Source: Narthecium ossifragum (lineage: Eukaryota > Streptophyta > Magnoliopsida > Dioscoreales > Nartheciaceae). Taken from it: a stretch of DNA of 64,000 nucleotides. Within the stretch, counting starts at the first letter, position 1, and every line of letters begins with the position of its first letter. Below are positions 1-9,268 of the stretch, piece by piece. The notes beneath the pieces were generated by a model. It was not told the origin of the DNA, did not search any database, and was given only the letters and a program-made list of their open reading frames with translations. The stretch is from NCBI GenBank assembly GCA_963920575.1, contig OY986964.1, positions 33,847,685 to 33,911,684 of the forward strand, given 5' to 3'. The translations under genes were made by a program, and so were the position numbers.

Positions 1-2858
1 AGGTATAAATGCCTCTCATCTTCGACAATCATGTTGTGAAGGATTATGCATGCTATCATGATGTCATTAAGGGTTTCTTGTTTGAAAAAACGTGCAGGTC
101 CACGTACAATTGCGAATCGTGCTTGAAGCACTCCAAATGCACGTTCAACATCTTTCCTTGTGATGAGACGTGAAAAGTACACAAGCTAACCCCTTAATTT
201 ACCTTTATTAGTTTTCGAGCAAGGTATTTCTAATAATCTTCATGGTATTTTAGGTACAAGAGCCTTTCACAGAAGTTAGATCAACTTTGGAGCGTAAACG
301 AGCCTATTCGAGCATATTTAGGTACATGGGTCAACTTCAAAGATTAAACTGTACCTTCTCAGAAAGAACCAGATAATGTGCCATATATCATTGGAAAGCT
401 CTGGAAGTCTAGTTTCTGAAGAATTTTATGGTTCATGATTCCGAGTTTCCTAGATGAAGTTATGGCATTTTTCGTACCAATGCGCAGTGCTGAATGGCAA
501 AAGAGATAATATGCAGAAAACAAGGATCGATCCTCACTATGGGAAGGATCGATCCCTTTTGCACATTTTCCAGTGACAGAACGCAACATTCCCTAGGATC
601 GATCCTTATCTACTGAAGGATCGATCTTCGTCGGGGCGCAGCCAGAACTCAAGAGGAGGATCGATCCTTTACCCTATAAGGATCGATCCTTTTGTGCCAG
701 CCGAGCAAAATCAATGGTCCAGATCTAATCCGAGTGGGGGATGCTTGAAGGCTATAAATAGACCCCTTTTGGGGGATTTTGGGGATTCTTTTGGAGAAGA
801 AGAGGCTAAGGAAAGGGGCAATCCCCTTGGGCAAGGAAGGGAGCTCTCATCCAAAAGGGAGGAGATTGATGAAGAAGAGGATCCATCTCTTCTTCATGGC
901 TTCATCGAAGATGAGTAGCTAATCTATTTACCTAGTGGAATACCATGATGTTTTAGGTTTTTATTTGTAGTTTTCTTTGGATTTGGATGTTGTAATCCTT
1001 ATGAGACAAGATAGTATGGATTTATGCTTCATTTATCATCTTTGTAGTTGAATTCTAATGTTGGATGGATGAATTCTTTGGTTTGCATAAGCTAGAACCT
1101 TGTGCCCAATAGGTGTTTGTTGATATTCCCCAATGAGTAGGTTGTGCTAGAACCATGACCACTTGTGTTGAAGGGAGTCTTGGCTCTAGGTTAGGGACTT
1201 GGTTGTGCTAGAACCACTCCAATCCACATCTAACCTAGCATCTATCCTATCTTTTGTAGTGTATTGGATGCGATGTGCTAGAACCACATTGATCCATTAC
1301 CGTACTCCATACAACCCGATTCCTTGCGACGAGATGATCCTAACCCGACTTCTTGTTGGCGATGATTGTAGCTAATCCCTCGATCGTCGACTTTCTAACA
1401 TACACCTAGTGCGACGGATAGTCTTTAACTAGTTATTCGTTAGCGACGACCTTTGTTAGCCATAAGGTAGTCGATATTGTAGTGTCTCGATAGGATTGCA
1501 CATCTTGATCCATTAGAAAGCTACGATTGAGCCTAATCCGGATTGGGATTCCCTAGGACCTCTTTCTATCCATCGAATCATTTACATATTTTCTTTGTTT
1601 TCTTATCATAAAACCCAAAAACCATTTCATTCATTTATCTTTGTAAGAACACTTAGATTACGCCAAGTAGTTTAATTGTTTCCTTACGCATTCCCTGTGG
1701 ATTCGACTCGGACTCACCGCTAGCTACCCCCAAAGGTAGTTAGTTAGGAGTTTGATTATAAATTTGTAATTTTGATCGGGCGCGTTAAGCCGCGACACTT
1801 TCCACGCTCCATCACCTTGCAGCTTCTTGACACTTTGCAAAATGTTTAGTCTTGACGGTTTGTGGAGCTGGAATTGTCTTCACAAACGTTGACCATGAAG
1901 GATATATACCGTCCGCCAGATAGTAGCCCATCGAATAATTATGACCATTGATTGAGTAGTTGACAGTAGGAGCACGCCCTTGAACTAGTTCAGAGAATAA
2001 TGAAGATCGTTCTAACACATTGATGTCATTAAGCGCCCCTGGTAGTCCAAAAAATGCATGCCATATCCACAAATCATATGATGCTACAACATCCAAAATA
2101 ATTGTTGGTTCATGAATATGACCGGTATACATACCTTGCCATGCAGCCGGGCAATTCTTCCACTTCCAATGCATGCAGTCAATACTCCCTAACATCCCTG
2201 GAAATCCACGATCTTCACTAATTGCTAGCAATCTAGCTATGTCGGCACTATTTGGTGATCGTAAATACTCATCACCAAAAATAGAAATCACAGCTTCAAC
2301 AAATTTCTTAAGACTTTGTATGGATGTGCTTTTACCAACCCTCACGTACTCATCCATAAAATCCGCAGCCACACCATAAGCTAGCATTCTTAGTGATGCA
2401 GTTACCTTTTGAAGAGACGACAACCCCAGCCTCCCAGCAGCATTTCTTCTTTGCTGAAAATACGGTTCACGAGCTTCTATCTCAGATTGGATGCGAATAA
2501 AAAGATCACGACTCATCCGAAATCTCCTTCGAAACATATCGGCAGGAAACACCGGTAATTCCGCAAAATAATCATAGTAAAGACGTTGATGGCCTTGTAG
2601 AGGATCGCGTTCAATGAAACGTCGTCGACTAGAACCTTTGCGTGATGTTGATCCTCTTTCCTTCTCCATGATCTGCCTTTCTGCTTCTAAAACTAGCAGA
2701 TCTTCAAATTCTTCCTCGGATGATGAGTTTGAGGATGAGTCGTCGATAATTTTTTGAATACGATTGTAGATGGAACTCATTATGAAATGGAAATATAGAC
2801 CGATAGAGAGAGAAATGAAATTGAGAGGAAAGAAAATGAGGGAGGAAATTATTCTCAA
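1..2858 (-). pseudogene. Harbinger transposase (HARBI1-like DDE nuclease), split by a solo LTR
   Basis: The minus-strand frame 2858-1815 encodes the N-terminal and central part of a PIF/Harbinger transposase. A likely start is the Met at 2780, followed by MSSIYNRIQKII. The first two catalytic Asp regions are visible as GSIDCMHWKW and GALNDINVLERSSLF, and HFAKCQEAAR is the last normal stretch. The frame stops exactly where the LTR begins. The continuation lies at 160-1 on the same strand, beginning KDVERAFGVLQARF and carrying the third acidic residue (Glu). The insertion therefore separates the two Asp residues from the Glu and the enzyme must be inactive here. The protein continues past base 1. 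Harbinger elements also encode a Myb-like partner, which is not visible in this window. Confidence 0.9.
161..1814. mobile_element. Solo LTR (1654 bp) inside the Harbinger transposase
   Basis: The insertion begins TGATGAGACG, ends CGCTCCATCA, and is flanked by a perfect 5-bp direct repeat CCTTG at 156-160 and 1815-1819. TG..CA ends with short inverted termini (TGATG/CATCA) and a 5-bp duplication are the signature of an LTR retrotransposon. No gag-pol reading frame is present, so this is most simply a solo LTR left by LTR-LTR recombination. A TATA-like box lies at 753-760 (TATAAATA), and six GGATCGATC[CT] palindromes sit upstream of it at 523-689. The strand of the parent element is probably plus, because the TATA box is on plus. 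The Gypsy or Copia family is not determined. Confidence 0.85.
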
Positions 2859-3337
2859 TTGATATCTTCAATGTAATATATTGTAATTTATAGTGAGTGA
2901 ATATGGCCGTTTAGATTTCATTCTTGAAAATATAGCCATTTAAATTTACTGTTCAAAATATAGCCGTTGAGGTTTTGAAAATTAGGAATATAGCCGTTGA
3001 AAAATGACCGTTGCTAAAATAGCCAGTGATTTAGCCGTTGGAATATCAACATGAGTTAAGGTTTATTATATTACGATTTTCAATTTTTAATATTTTCAAA
3101 AATAATATATTACTATTATATAATTAATGCAATATGTTACTGTTGTTGTCAAATATATTTATCAACGTATAATATGACCAATGGATAATAAATAAAAAAT
3201 ATAAAGAAAGAATAAAGATATTAATATTTAAGTCTGATAGAGAATGGTTTAGAGTATCTGATGCAGAGTGTTGTTGGATAGAGAATCTGTAAACTAGAGA
3301 AAGTGCTCTTTTTACTGTATTTTAGAGAATCTGGTAA

Positions 3338-3592
3338 GGGCGCGTTTGGCTACCGCGGTATCCGCGGATCCCGCGGTAGCCGAGGGGAGGTATCCGCGCC
3401 CGCGGATACCTCCCGCGGCGTCCCGAAAAAATTTCGGGACGCCGAATTCGGAATCCGCCTCAAGGCGGATTCCAATTTTCGGAATCCGATCGGGATCCGC
3501 GCTGACGCCAAACGCGCGGATCCCGGTCGTTGGGATCCGCGGATCCCTGGATCCCGCGGATTCGCGGGATCCAGGGAGCGCCAAACGCGCCC
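3338..3592. mobile_element. GC-rich MITE, copy 1 (255 bp)
   Basis: The termini are GGGCGCGTTTGGC and GCCAAACGCGCCC, a perfect 13-bp inverted repeat. The flanks are TAA and TGA, a probable mutated 3-bp duplication. The interior is almost entirely short palindromes built from GGATCC, CCGCGG and TCCGCGGA. A central palindrome GTCCCGAAAAAATTTCGGGAC lies near 3420-3441. Copy 3 at 46922-47136 is the same element in the opposite orientation, and copy 2 at 9028-9206 is a diverged relative. There is no coding potential; reading frames here are by-products of high GC content. Confidence 0.85.
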
Positions 3593-4250
3593 TGAGTAGC
3601 TGATGTTGATGCTCTAAGAGCATTCTCAGCAGCTTCTCTATCCCTATCCCTACTTTAAAGTGATTTTATGTCATTCACTAATATAGGGAATCATTTTTTG
3701 GCTTGTTCAACCAACAGATTCCCTATATTGATTCCCTATATCATACTATATTATAATATAATATATATATAATTATTATATATATTATAATATAATATAT
3801 ATATAAATATGTTATTTATATAATATATTATTTATATATAGTTTATATATTATATATTATATATATAGTATTGTGTGTGTATATATATATATATTATATT
3901 ATATTATATATAGTATTATGTATTATATATTATATATAGTATTATGTATATATATTATATGATACCAAAGTAACGGAAGGGGTATTTTTCAGAAAATCTT
4001 ATCTCAAGGAGACTGGCGCTCGATGCTGCCGATCCTTTTGAAGGGATCGGAAGGTAGAACTGAACTATGAAAGTTCCAGCCTTGGGATAAGCGTTCCAAA
4101 AATTACCCAAACAAAATAATAAGAAGATAAGAAGAAGAAGATACTTACAAAGGCTTAGCTATATTCCACTGGTTCTTGATTACAAGGGGAAGAGAGGTTA
4201 CAAGAGGAGAGTGGGTGAAAACCAGCGTACTGAACTCAGACGAGTTCTTC

Positions 4251-4260
4251 CTCTTATATA
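4251..4260 (-). promoter_or_regulatory. TATA box of the pararetrovirus-like fragment
   Basis: The minus strand reads TATATAAGAGG about 200 bp past the end of the decayed ORF, followed by a pyrimidine-rich leader and a possible splice donor (GTAAGTAT near 4150). The spacing resembles pararetroviral transcript promoters. Activity is not implied. Confidence 0.35.
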
Positions 4261-4465
4261 GAGGTACAAGCCTTCAAGGCTAAGTAAAGCTACATTATTG
4301 AGAGAATATTTCTCTTTTAATCCTGTCGGCTCAGTGGAGCAATAATGCTCAAAAGGTAGGGCCCGCCACTTCGTGTGCTGAGTTGGTTTGCAGTCGAGTG
4401 AGTGGCGCATTATCTGATCTTATCAGGAGCGAATCTTCAAAAGGCTCGGTGACATAAGCATATCA

Positions 4466-5773
4466 CTAGTGGGTGGAGGAGCTGGTGGATGCTCCACCAC
4501 TGGTGGTACCCTTCTTTTTCCCTGGCAAATCTTGGGAAATAATCTGGGTCCAGATTGCCTCGTGATCACCATAAGGGTCTTGAGCATCTTGCATGAGATC
4601 ATCTGCTCTGTCAGGACTAGCAAAATGGCTAGTAAATTGGTTTTTTAAATGTTCATAACATTTCTGCATGATTTCATTTTCAGATGCATGAGGAAATTGT
4701 CGTTCAAACATTTTTTGTAGCCGAATCATAGAATGTTCTCTTGGTGGTTCAAGCATTCTTTTTTCTTTTAATAGGCTTTCATTAGCCTTAATAATTTCTT
4801 GGATTTCAAAGACCTTAGTCTTAACATCCAAGCCTTTCCACCATTTAATTTGGTATTGTCTGATGAGACAAGGGCAACATAGTTCATCAATATCCACGGA
4901 AGAAAACCATTTCCATATCCATGGAATCTCTGCCTCAACAAAGAAATAAAGAGGAAACGAAACTCAACTACTTCGTTCTCCGGAATAGAAGAAAGAACCG
5001 GGTGTGTAGAAACCCATTGATCATAAAGTGCAAGAATTGGTGTAGGTAAAATTTCCAGTTCAGCGCCATATTTGCGCCACCAATCATAAATCCATGTTGG
5101 AAATTCCTTATGAAGGACCTCAGGGCAAAGCTTGAAAAACCAAGTATGCTTCAAATTCTCATTTTCGCATAAAAATGCGGTATAGAAGGCCTGCTTATAA
5201 TCCCAGTAATTAAAAGTATAACTTTCTTTGTCAATTTTAAAAGGGATGGGCTTCAGAGTACTAAACCCCCACTCTTTTGGTGTCAAGACATTCTTGATAG
5301 TGCACTTACTATAAGTAGGGGGTCTCCTGTCATCAGAGTTTTTGAAGAAGTGCTCAAAATAAACTTCTCTCTGTGATAACAGAGCTTCCATCCATTTTCT
5401 CGGCTGATAAACAGATGCCGGATAGTAAGCATTGTCCAAATATTTTTGGCGTAATTTTTCTGGATTATCAGAGTAACACATATCTTCTGGCTCAATATGA
5501 ATCATGATTTCATAAGCCGATTTGGTAATCATTCCAAGATCAATTTCTTTAGTAGTGGCTTCCGCAAAGGACTTTGCCTCATCACTATTAGTGATATTTT
5601 CTTGAGGTTTAGAAGTAGTACTTCTACCTTGCTGTTTGCGAATGGTACGCCAGCTATTACCATACTCAGATTCAGTAGTATTCGAGGTATGACCTCTTTC
5701 GAATTCGGAGGTATAACCTCTACCAGAAATGCCATAACCGCGGCCGGAAATTCCAGCATAGCGAATACGACCA
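4466..5773 (-). pseudogene. Decayed ORF of the pararetrovirus-like fragment
   Basis: A frame open from about 5773 runs through a GRGY-type Gly/Arg-rich start and a long domain rich in Trp and Tyr (for example TWIYDWWRKYGAEL, residues near 5080-5120) to about 4925. There the protein-like sequence shifts to a second frame that continues (CCPCLIRQYQIKWWKGLDV) to a Ser/Thr-rich end and stop near 4466. This implies one indel. The 5' end is cut off by a TA repeat. No protease, RT or nucleic-acid-binding zinc knuckle is seen. Its position just before the promoter would suit the last ORF of a florendovirus, whose function is unknown, but I could not confirm the family. Confidence 0.45.
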
Positions 5774-6738
5774 TATAGTATTATATATATATATGTGTGT
5801 GTATATATATCAACCTTATAAGGAGCAGTTTCGGTTAACCTGCATTAATTCATATCTCCTAAGTTTCTTTATATATATTCCCTAAGTTTGCTTTATATAA
5901 AGCTGCATTAATTCATATCAACCTAAGTTTTATTAATATTATCTTATGCTAATGCTAATGCTAAGACTTATATTATTTATTATTATTTTATATACCCTAA
6001 GTTTTATTGGCTATGTTTTATGGTGGCAGTGAACAAAAAGCTATGACCAACCTTCGAACCCTGGACCACCTACGAGTCAACCCAACCATCTAACCAGACA
6101 AACTAGAGGGAGTTTGTTAAAATTTTATATTAGCAATAACTAAAAACTGTGCCAGAGGCACAGGTGAGTACTAGTATATATATATTATAGTATTATATAT
6201 ATAATATAGTATTAATATATATATATATATATATTAATACTATATATATTATAGACACATGCACATATATATAATCCGAATCACTAATCATATTATTTAT
6301 GTTGATGTGGCAAAGAGTGTATGTAGAGGAATACTATTTTAACATTTAGGGAATGGTATTTGGTTCCTTAAATATAGGAAACCAAGTTGGTTTTAGAGAA
6401 TGTGATAGGGAATGACTATAGGGATAGGGAATCTGTTGGATGACAAATTCTAATCATATTCCCTAGATATAGGGATAGGGAACCTGTTGATAATGCTCTA
6501 AATACCGTTTAACACTTTAACTTTATCTGGGGATAAGATTTACTGGAAAAAAATATTCTTTTTCTTTGATTTTTTATTTTATTTTAGCTTTGGGTCCTTG
6601 TGATGTGAACTCCCTTTTTCTTTTTCTTTTTCTTTTTCCTTTGCTTCCATTTCTTTTGGTGGTTTCTCTGTCAAAATTAACCACCTTAAAACCATCTAAG
6701 ACACCGCGTTCACAGCCCCATACGCAGAGGCAAGAGCG

Positions 6739-8556
6739 ATGAGAGTCGGTTATCCGACCGTTGCTGTCTCCCGGGTAAATTCAAATTTAAAACAACTCCG
6801 CTCTTCCCCAAACCCAACCATCTTCTCCCCCACTCCTCTTTCTGCACCGCCTTCTTCAAACCTCGAACACCTCAAGCAACTCCACGCCAAGCTCCTGCGC
6901 ACGGGAGAGATCCTTAACACCCTCGTTGCCGGCAAACTCATAGCTGATATCGCCAACTCCCACCCCTCCAACCTCCCTTATGCCCACTCCCTCTTCACTA
7001 CCATCCAAACTCCTTTAAACACCTTCACATGGAACTCCATGATCCGCGCCTATGCCCACGCCTCCAATCCTCTAGAATCCATCTCTGTTTACCGCCAAAT
7101 GCTCGCTGAGGGGTTCCAGCCAAACAATTACACCTACCCATTTGTCCTAAAGGCCTCTGCCACCTTGCCTTACCCCCGCATTGGTCTATCTGTTCACGCG
7201 ACCCTCATCCGTCGTGGGTTCGAGGATTTCGACCCCTTTATTCAGACTGCATTGGTGACTTTTTACTCGTCGTGTGGATCGATCAAGGTTGCTCAAGATT
7301 TGTTCGATAGGTGTCTCCATAGAGATGTAGCTGCCTGGAATGCGCTGATTAAAGGGTACATTGGCTGTTCGAAGTATGCAGATGCAATTCGAGTGTTTAG
7401 AGTCATGCAGGATGGAGCAAGGGTTCGCGGGGATGAGATAACGATGATGAGTATCGTCTCTGCTTGTGCCCAGCTGGGGGCATTGGACATGGGTAGATGG
7501 ATCCATGCCCACATCGGTAGGGACCGGCTAAGGTTAACCTTGAACTTGGCGACAGCATTGGTGAACATGTATGCGAGGTGTGGGGATATAGATAGTGCAT
7601 GTTCTTTGTTTCGAGCAATTCCAGAGAAGGACGTTCGGACATGGAGTGTGATGATTAGTGGGCTTGCGGTTCATGGCTTTGCAAAGGAAGCACTTGATCT
7701 CTTCTCGGAGATGGAAAGGTCTGGGATTGAGCCAGATTCCGTGACATTTACCGGCATTTTGAATGCGTGTTGCCATGGAGGATTGGTCCGAGAAGGAATG
7801 AGCATATTGGATCAAATAGGGAGGGTCTACTTCATCGAGGCCACAATCGAGCATTATGGTTGCATGGTAGATCTCTTGGGCAGAGCAGGGCAGTTGGATG
7901 AGGCTTTGGCTTTGATTGAGAGAATGCCATTGGAGCCGGATGTGATTCTCTGGGGCGCCCTTTTAGTGGCCTGCCGAGTTCACAAGAACTTTGAAATGGG
8001 AGAGATGGCTGCAAAGAAGATGCTTGAACTGGACCCCTTTAATGCAGGGGCTCATGTCTTTCTCTCCAACTTGTATGCTGCGACAGGAAACTGGAACTTG
8101 GTTGAACAAGTAAGAGGATCTATGAAGGAACAAAGTGTGTATAAGCCCCCAGGATCTAGTCTGATCGAGGTGGATGGTAATATTCATGAATTTTTATCTG
8201 GAGATCATTCACATCCTCAGTCAAATGAGATATACACAATGCTCGATGAGATTGTTAGGCTTGTGAGGCTCAGAGGGCACAAGTCAACAACTGGAGGGAT
8301 CTCCTTTGATATACATGAGGAGGACAAGGAGGTGTGTCTCTCTCAGCATAGCGAGAAGTTGGCAGTTGCCTTCGGACTCATCAGCACAAGCCCCGGGACT
8401 GTTCTTCGCATTGTCAAGAACCTTAGAGTCTGTGAGGATTGTCATGTAGTGATGAAGTTGGTTTCAAAGATTTTTAACCGAATTATAATTGTCAGGGATC
8501 GCAATCGATTTCACCATTTCAAGGATGGGTATTGCTCATGTAGGGACTACTGGTAG
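6739..8556 (+). CDS. Pentatricopeptide repeat protein, PLS subfamily, DYW class
   Basis: This is a single-exon 605-aa protein. PLS-type proteins bind organellar RNA one base per repeat, and the DYW domain is a cytidine deaminase that carries out C-to-U RNA editing. Repeats run from about residue 47 (HLKQLHAKLLRTG) through units such as NTFTWNSMIRAYAHASN, DVAAWNALIKGYIG and DVRTWSVMISGLAVHG. E/E+ domains follow (KMLELDPFNAGAHVFLSNLY). The DYW domain keeps the zinc and catalytic pattern HSE (537-539) and CEDC (565-568), a second CSC (599-601), and the terminal RDYW. The first Met is taken as start because the N terminus is Ser/Pro-rich like an organelle presequence. Plastid or mitochondrial targeting and the RNA site cannot be read from the sequence. 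No intron or damage is seen. Confidence 0.95.
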   Translation: MRVGYPTVAVSRVNSNLKQLRSSPNPTIFSPTPLSAPPSSNLEHLKQLHAKLLRTGEILNTLVAGKLIADIANSHPSNLPYAHSLFTTIQTPLNTFTWNSMIRAYAHASNPLESISVYRQMLAEGFQPNNYTYPFVLKASATLPYPRIGLSVHATLIRRGFEDFDPFIQTALVTFYSSCGSIKVAQDLFDRCLHRDVAAWNALIKGYIGCSKYADAIRVFRVMQDGARVRGDEITMMSIVSACAQLGALDMGRWIHAHIGRDRLRLTLNLATALVNMYARCGDIDSACSLFRAIPEKDVRTWSVMISGLAVHGFAKEALDLFSEMERSGIEPDSVTFTGILNACCHGGLVREGMSILDQIGRVYFIEATIEHYGCMVDLLGRAGQLDEALALIERMPLEPDVILWGALLVACRVHKNFEMGEMAAKKMLELDPFNAGAHVFLSNLYAATGNWNLVEQVRGSMKEQSVYKPPGSSLIEVDGNIHEFLSGDHSHPQSNEIYTMLDEIVRLVRLRGHKSTTGGISFDIHEEDKEVCLSQHSEKLAVAFGLISTSPGTVLRIVKNLRVCEDCHVVMKLVSKIFNRIIIVRDRNRFHHFKDGYCSCRDYW

Positions 8557-8846
8557 GAGGTGCATCTGATCATGTAACATAATCACAAGCATTAAAGCGC
8601 TATATTTTGTTTCAATCTATCAGAGGCTTTGGATGACAACCTTTTCTAGTTGGACAAAGGCTGACATTGTACTGAAAGCAAGAAAAAACAGAACCTGTTA
8701 GAAAAGTTGGCAATGAGAAGAATAAATCAAAGAGGTATATACAAGGGTTATTCCTGGAAGACATCTTCTCCATATGAAGATTTGCGCCTTTCTAATGGTC
8801 TTCATTGCAGAAACATAGAGCTATCATGCACCAAAAAGGTACCTTT

Positions 8847-9268
8847 TTCTGTTGTCATTTTATCTTGCTGTACAGGACTAAAAGTCCACCGACCGGCTTC
8901 CCTATGGACCAAATGGTCACAATCAAAGAGAAAGTAGACATTGACCTTTGAAAAATATAGGATTCTGCTTCTGTTATCATCTTGTCTTGCTGTACAGGAA
9001 TAAAAGTCCACCGACAGGCTTCCCTAAGGGCCAGTTTGGCACCGCCGGATCCCAGTGGATCCGCGGGATCCGGCGGATGGGCGGATCCCGCTCTGCGGGA
9101 TCTGGCGTTTGGATAACACCGGATCCCCGCACGGATCCTGATTTCCAACGGATTCCGAGGATCCCATCCCGCGGATCCTGCGGATCCGTCGGAGCCAAAC
9201 ATGCCCTTAAATGGACCAAATGGTCACAATCAAAGAGAATGTAGACATTGACCTATATAGGATTCTGG
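8847..9268. repeat. Tandem duplication of about 120 bp, second unit hit by a MITE
   Basis: Unit A (about 8847-8968) and unit B (about 8969-9268) both contain TTGCTGTACAGGA, AAAGTCCACCGAC, GGACCAAATGGTCACAATC and TAGACATTGACCT in the same order. Unit B has MITE copy 2 inserted between TTCCCT and ATGGACC. Unit A is therefore the empty-site version of the same sequence. Confidence 0.85.
9028..9206. mobile_element. GC-rich MITE, copy 2 (179 bp, diverged)
   Basis: The ends GGGCCAGTTTGGC and GCCAAACATGCCC form an imperfect inverted repeat. The interior again consists of GGATCCGCGGGATCC-type palindromes. It is flanked by TAA and TTA(A). Insertion into one unit of a tandem duplication defines both edges to within a couple of bases. 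No coding potential. Confidence 0.8.

Larger units (their letters stand above)
1..3614 (-). mobile_element. PIF/Harbinger DNA transposon, left end outside window
   Basis: This span contains the interrupted Harbinger transposase and runs to a plausible right terminus. Read on the minus strand the terminus begins GAGCATCAACATCAGC and is flanked by TAA at 3615-3617, which matches the 3-bp TWA target preference of the superfamily. The terminus resembles the TIR of the next element (GAGCATTCTCAGCAG), so both may use the same transposase. Three nested pieces are inside: a solo LTR at 161-1814, a GC-rich MITE at 3338-3592, and AT-rich subterminal repeats at 2880-3330 that include several copies of an ATATAGCCGTTG-like motif. 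The left end is not in the window, so the boundary on that side is unknown. Confidence 0.6.
3960..5775 (-). mobile_element. Probable endogenous pararetrovirus (florendovirus-like) fragment
   Basis: On the minus strand the order is: a long reading frame (5773 to 4466), an intergenic region with a TATA box TATATAAGAG (4260-4251), a leader-like stretch, and TGGTATCA (3967-3960). The last matches the first eight bases of the initiator-Met tRNA primer-binding site used by pararetroviruses. That order (ORF, promoter, leader, primer-binding site) is what an integrated circular pararetroviral genome gives. Both junctions lie in (TA)n tracts, a reported preference of endogenous florendoviruses. No protease, reverse transcriptase or RNase H is present, so the fragment is incomplete and cannot be functional. 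A retrotransposon origin remains possible. Confidence 0.5.
3618..6498. mobile_element. Harbinger/Tourist-type non-autonomous element with nested insert
   Basis: The left end GAGCATTCTCAGCAGCTTC (plus, from 3618) is mirrored at 6498, where the minus strand reads GAGCATTATCAACAGGTTC. Both ends are followed by TCCCTATCCCTAT-type subterminal repeats. TAA flanks both sides (3615-3617, 6499-6501), fitting a 3-bp TWA duplication. Without its central insert the element would be a small AT-rich MITE. Its (TA)n core (about 3744-3960 and 5776-5812) appears split by the pararetrovirus-like segment. Further AT-rich repeats at about 5813-6245, including an ATTCATATC-type repeat and TA microsatellites, contain nothing I can name. 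Confidence 0.7.

Noticed and set aside
694..918. Frames of 61-76 aa in the solo LTR
   Set aside because: They show no gag or other domain and sit around the TATA box and leader of the LTR.
3303..3623. Overlapping frames of 85-103 aa
   Set aside because: They are translations of the GC-rich palindromic MITE; the same kind of frames appears in the other two copies.
4198..4410. 70-aa minus-strand frame
   Set aside because: It covers the TATA box and leader of the pararetrovirus-like fragment; better read as promoter sequence.
6750..8187. Several minus-strand frames under the PPR gene
   Set aside because: They are antisense shadows of a well-supported coding sequence.
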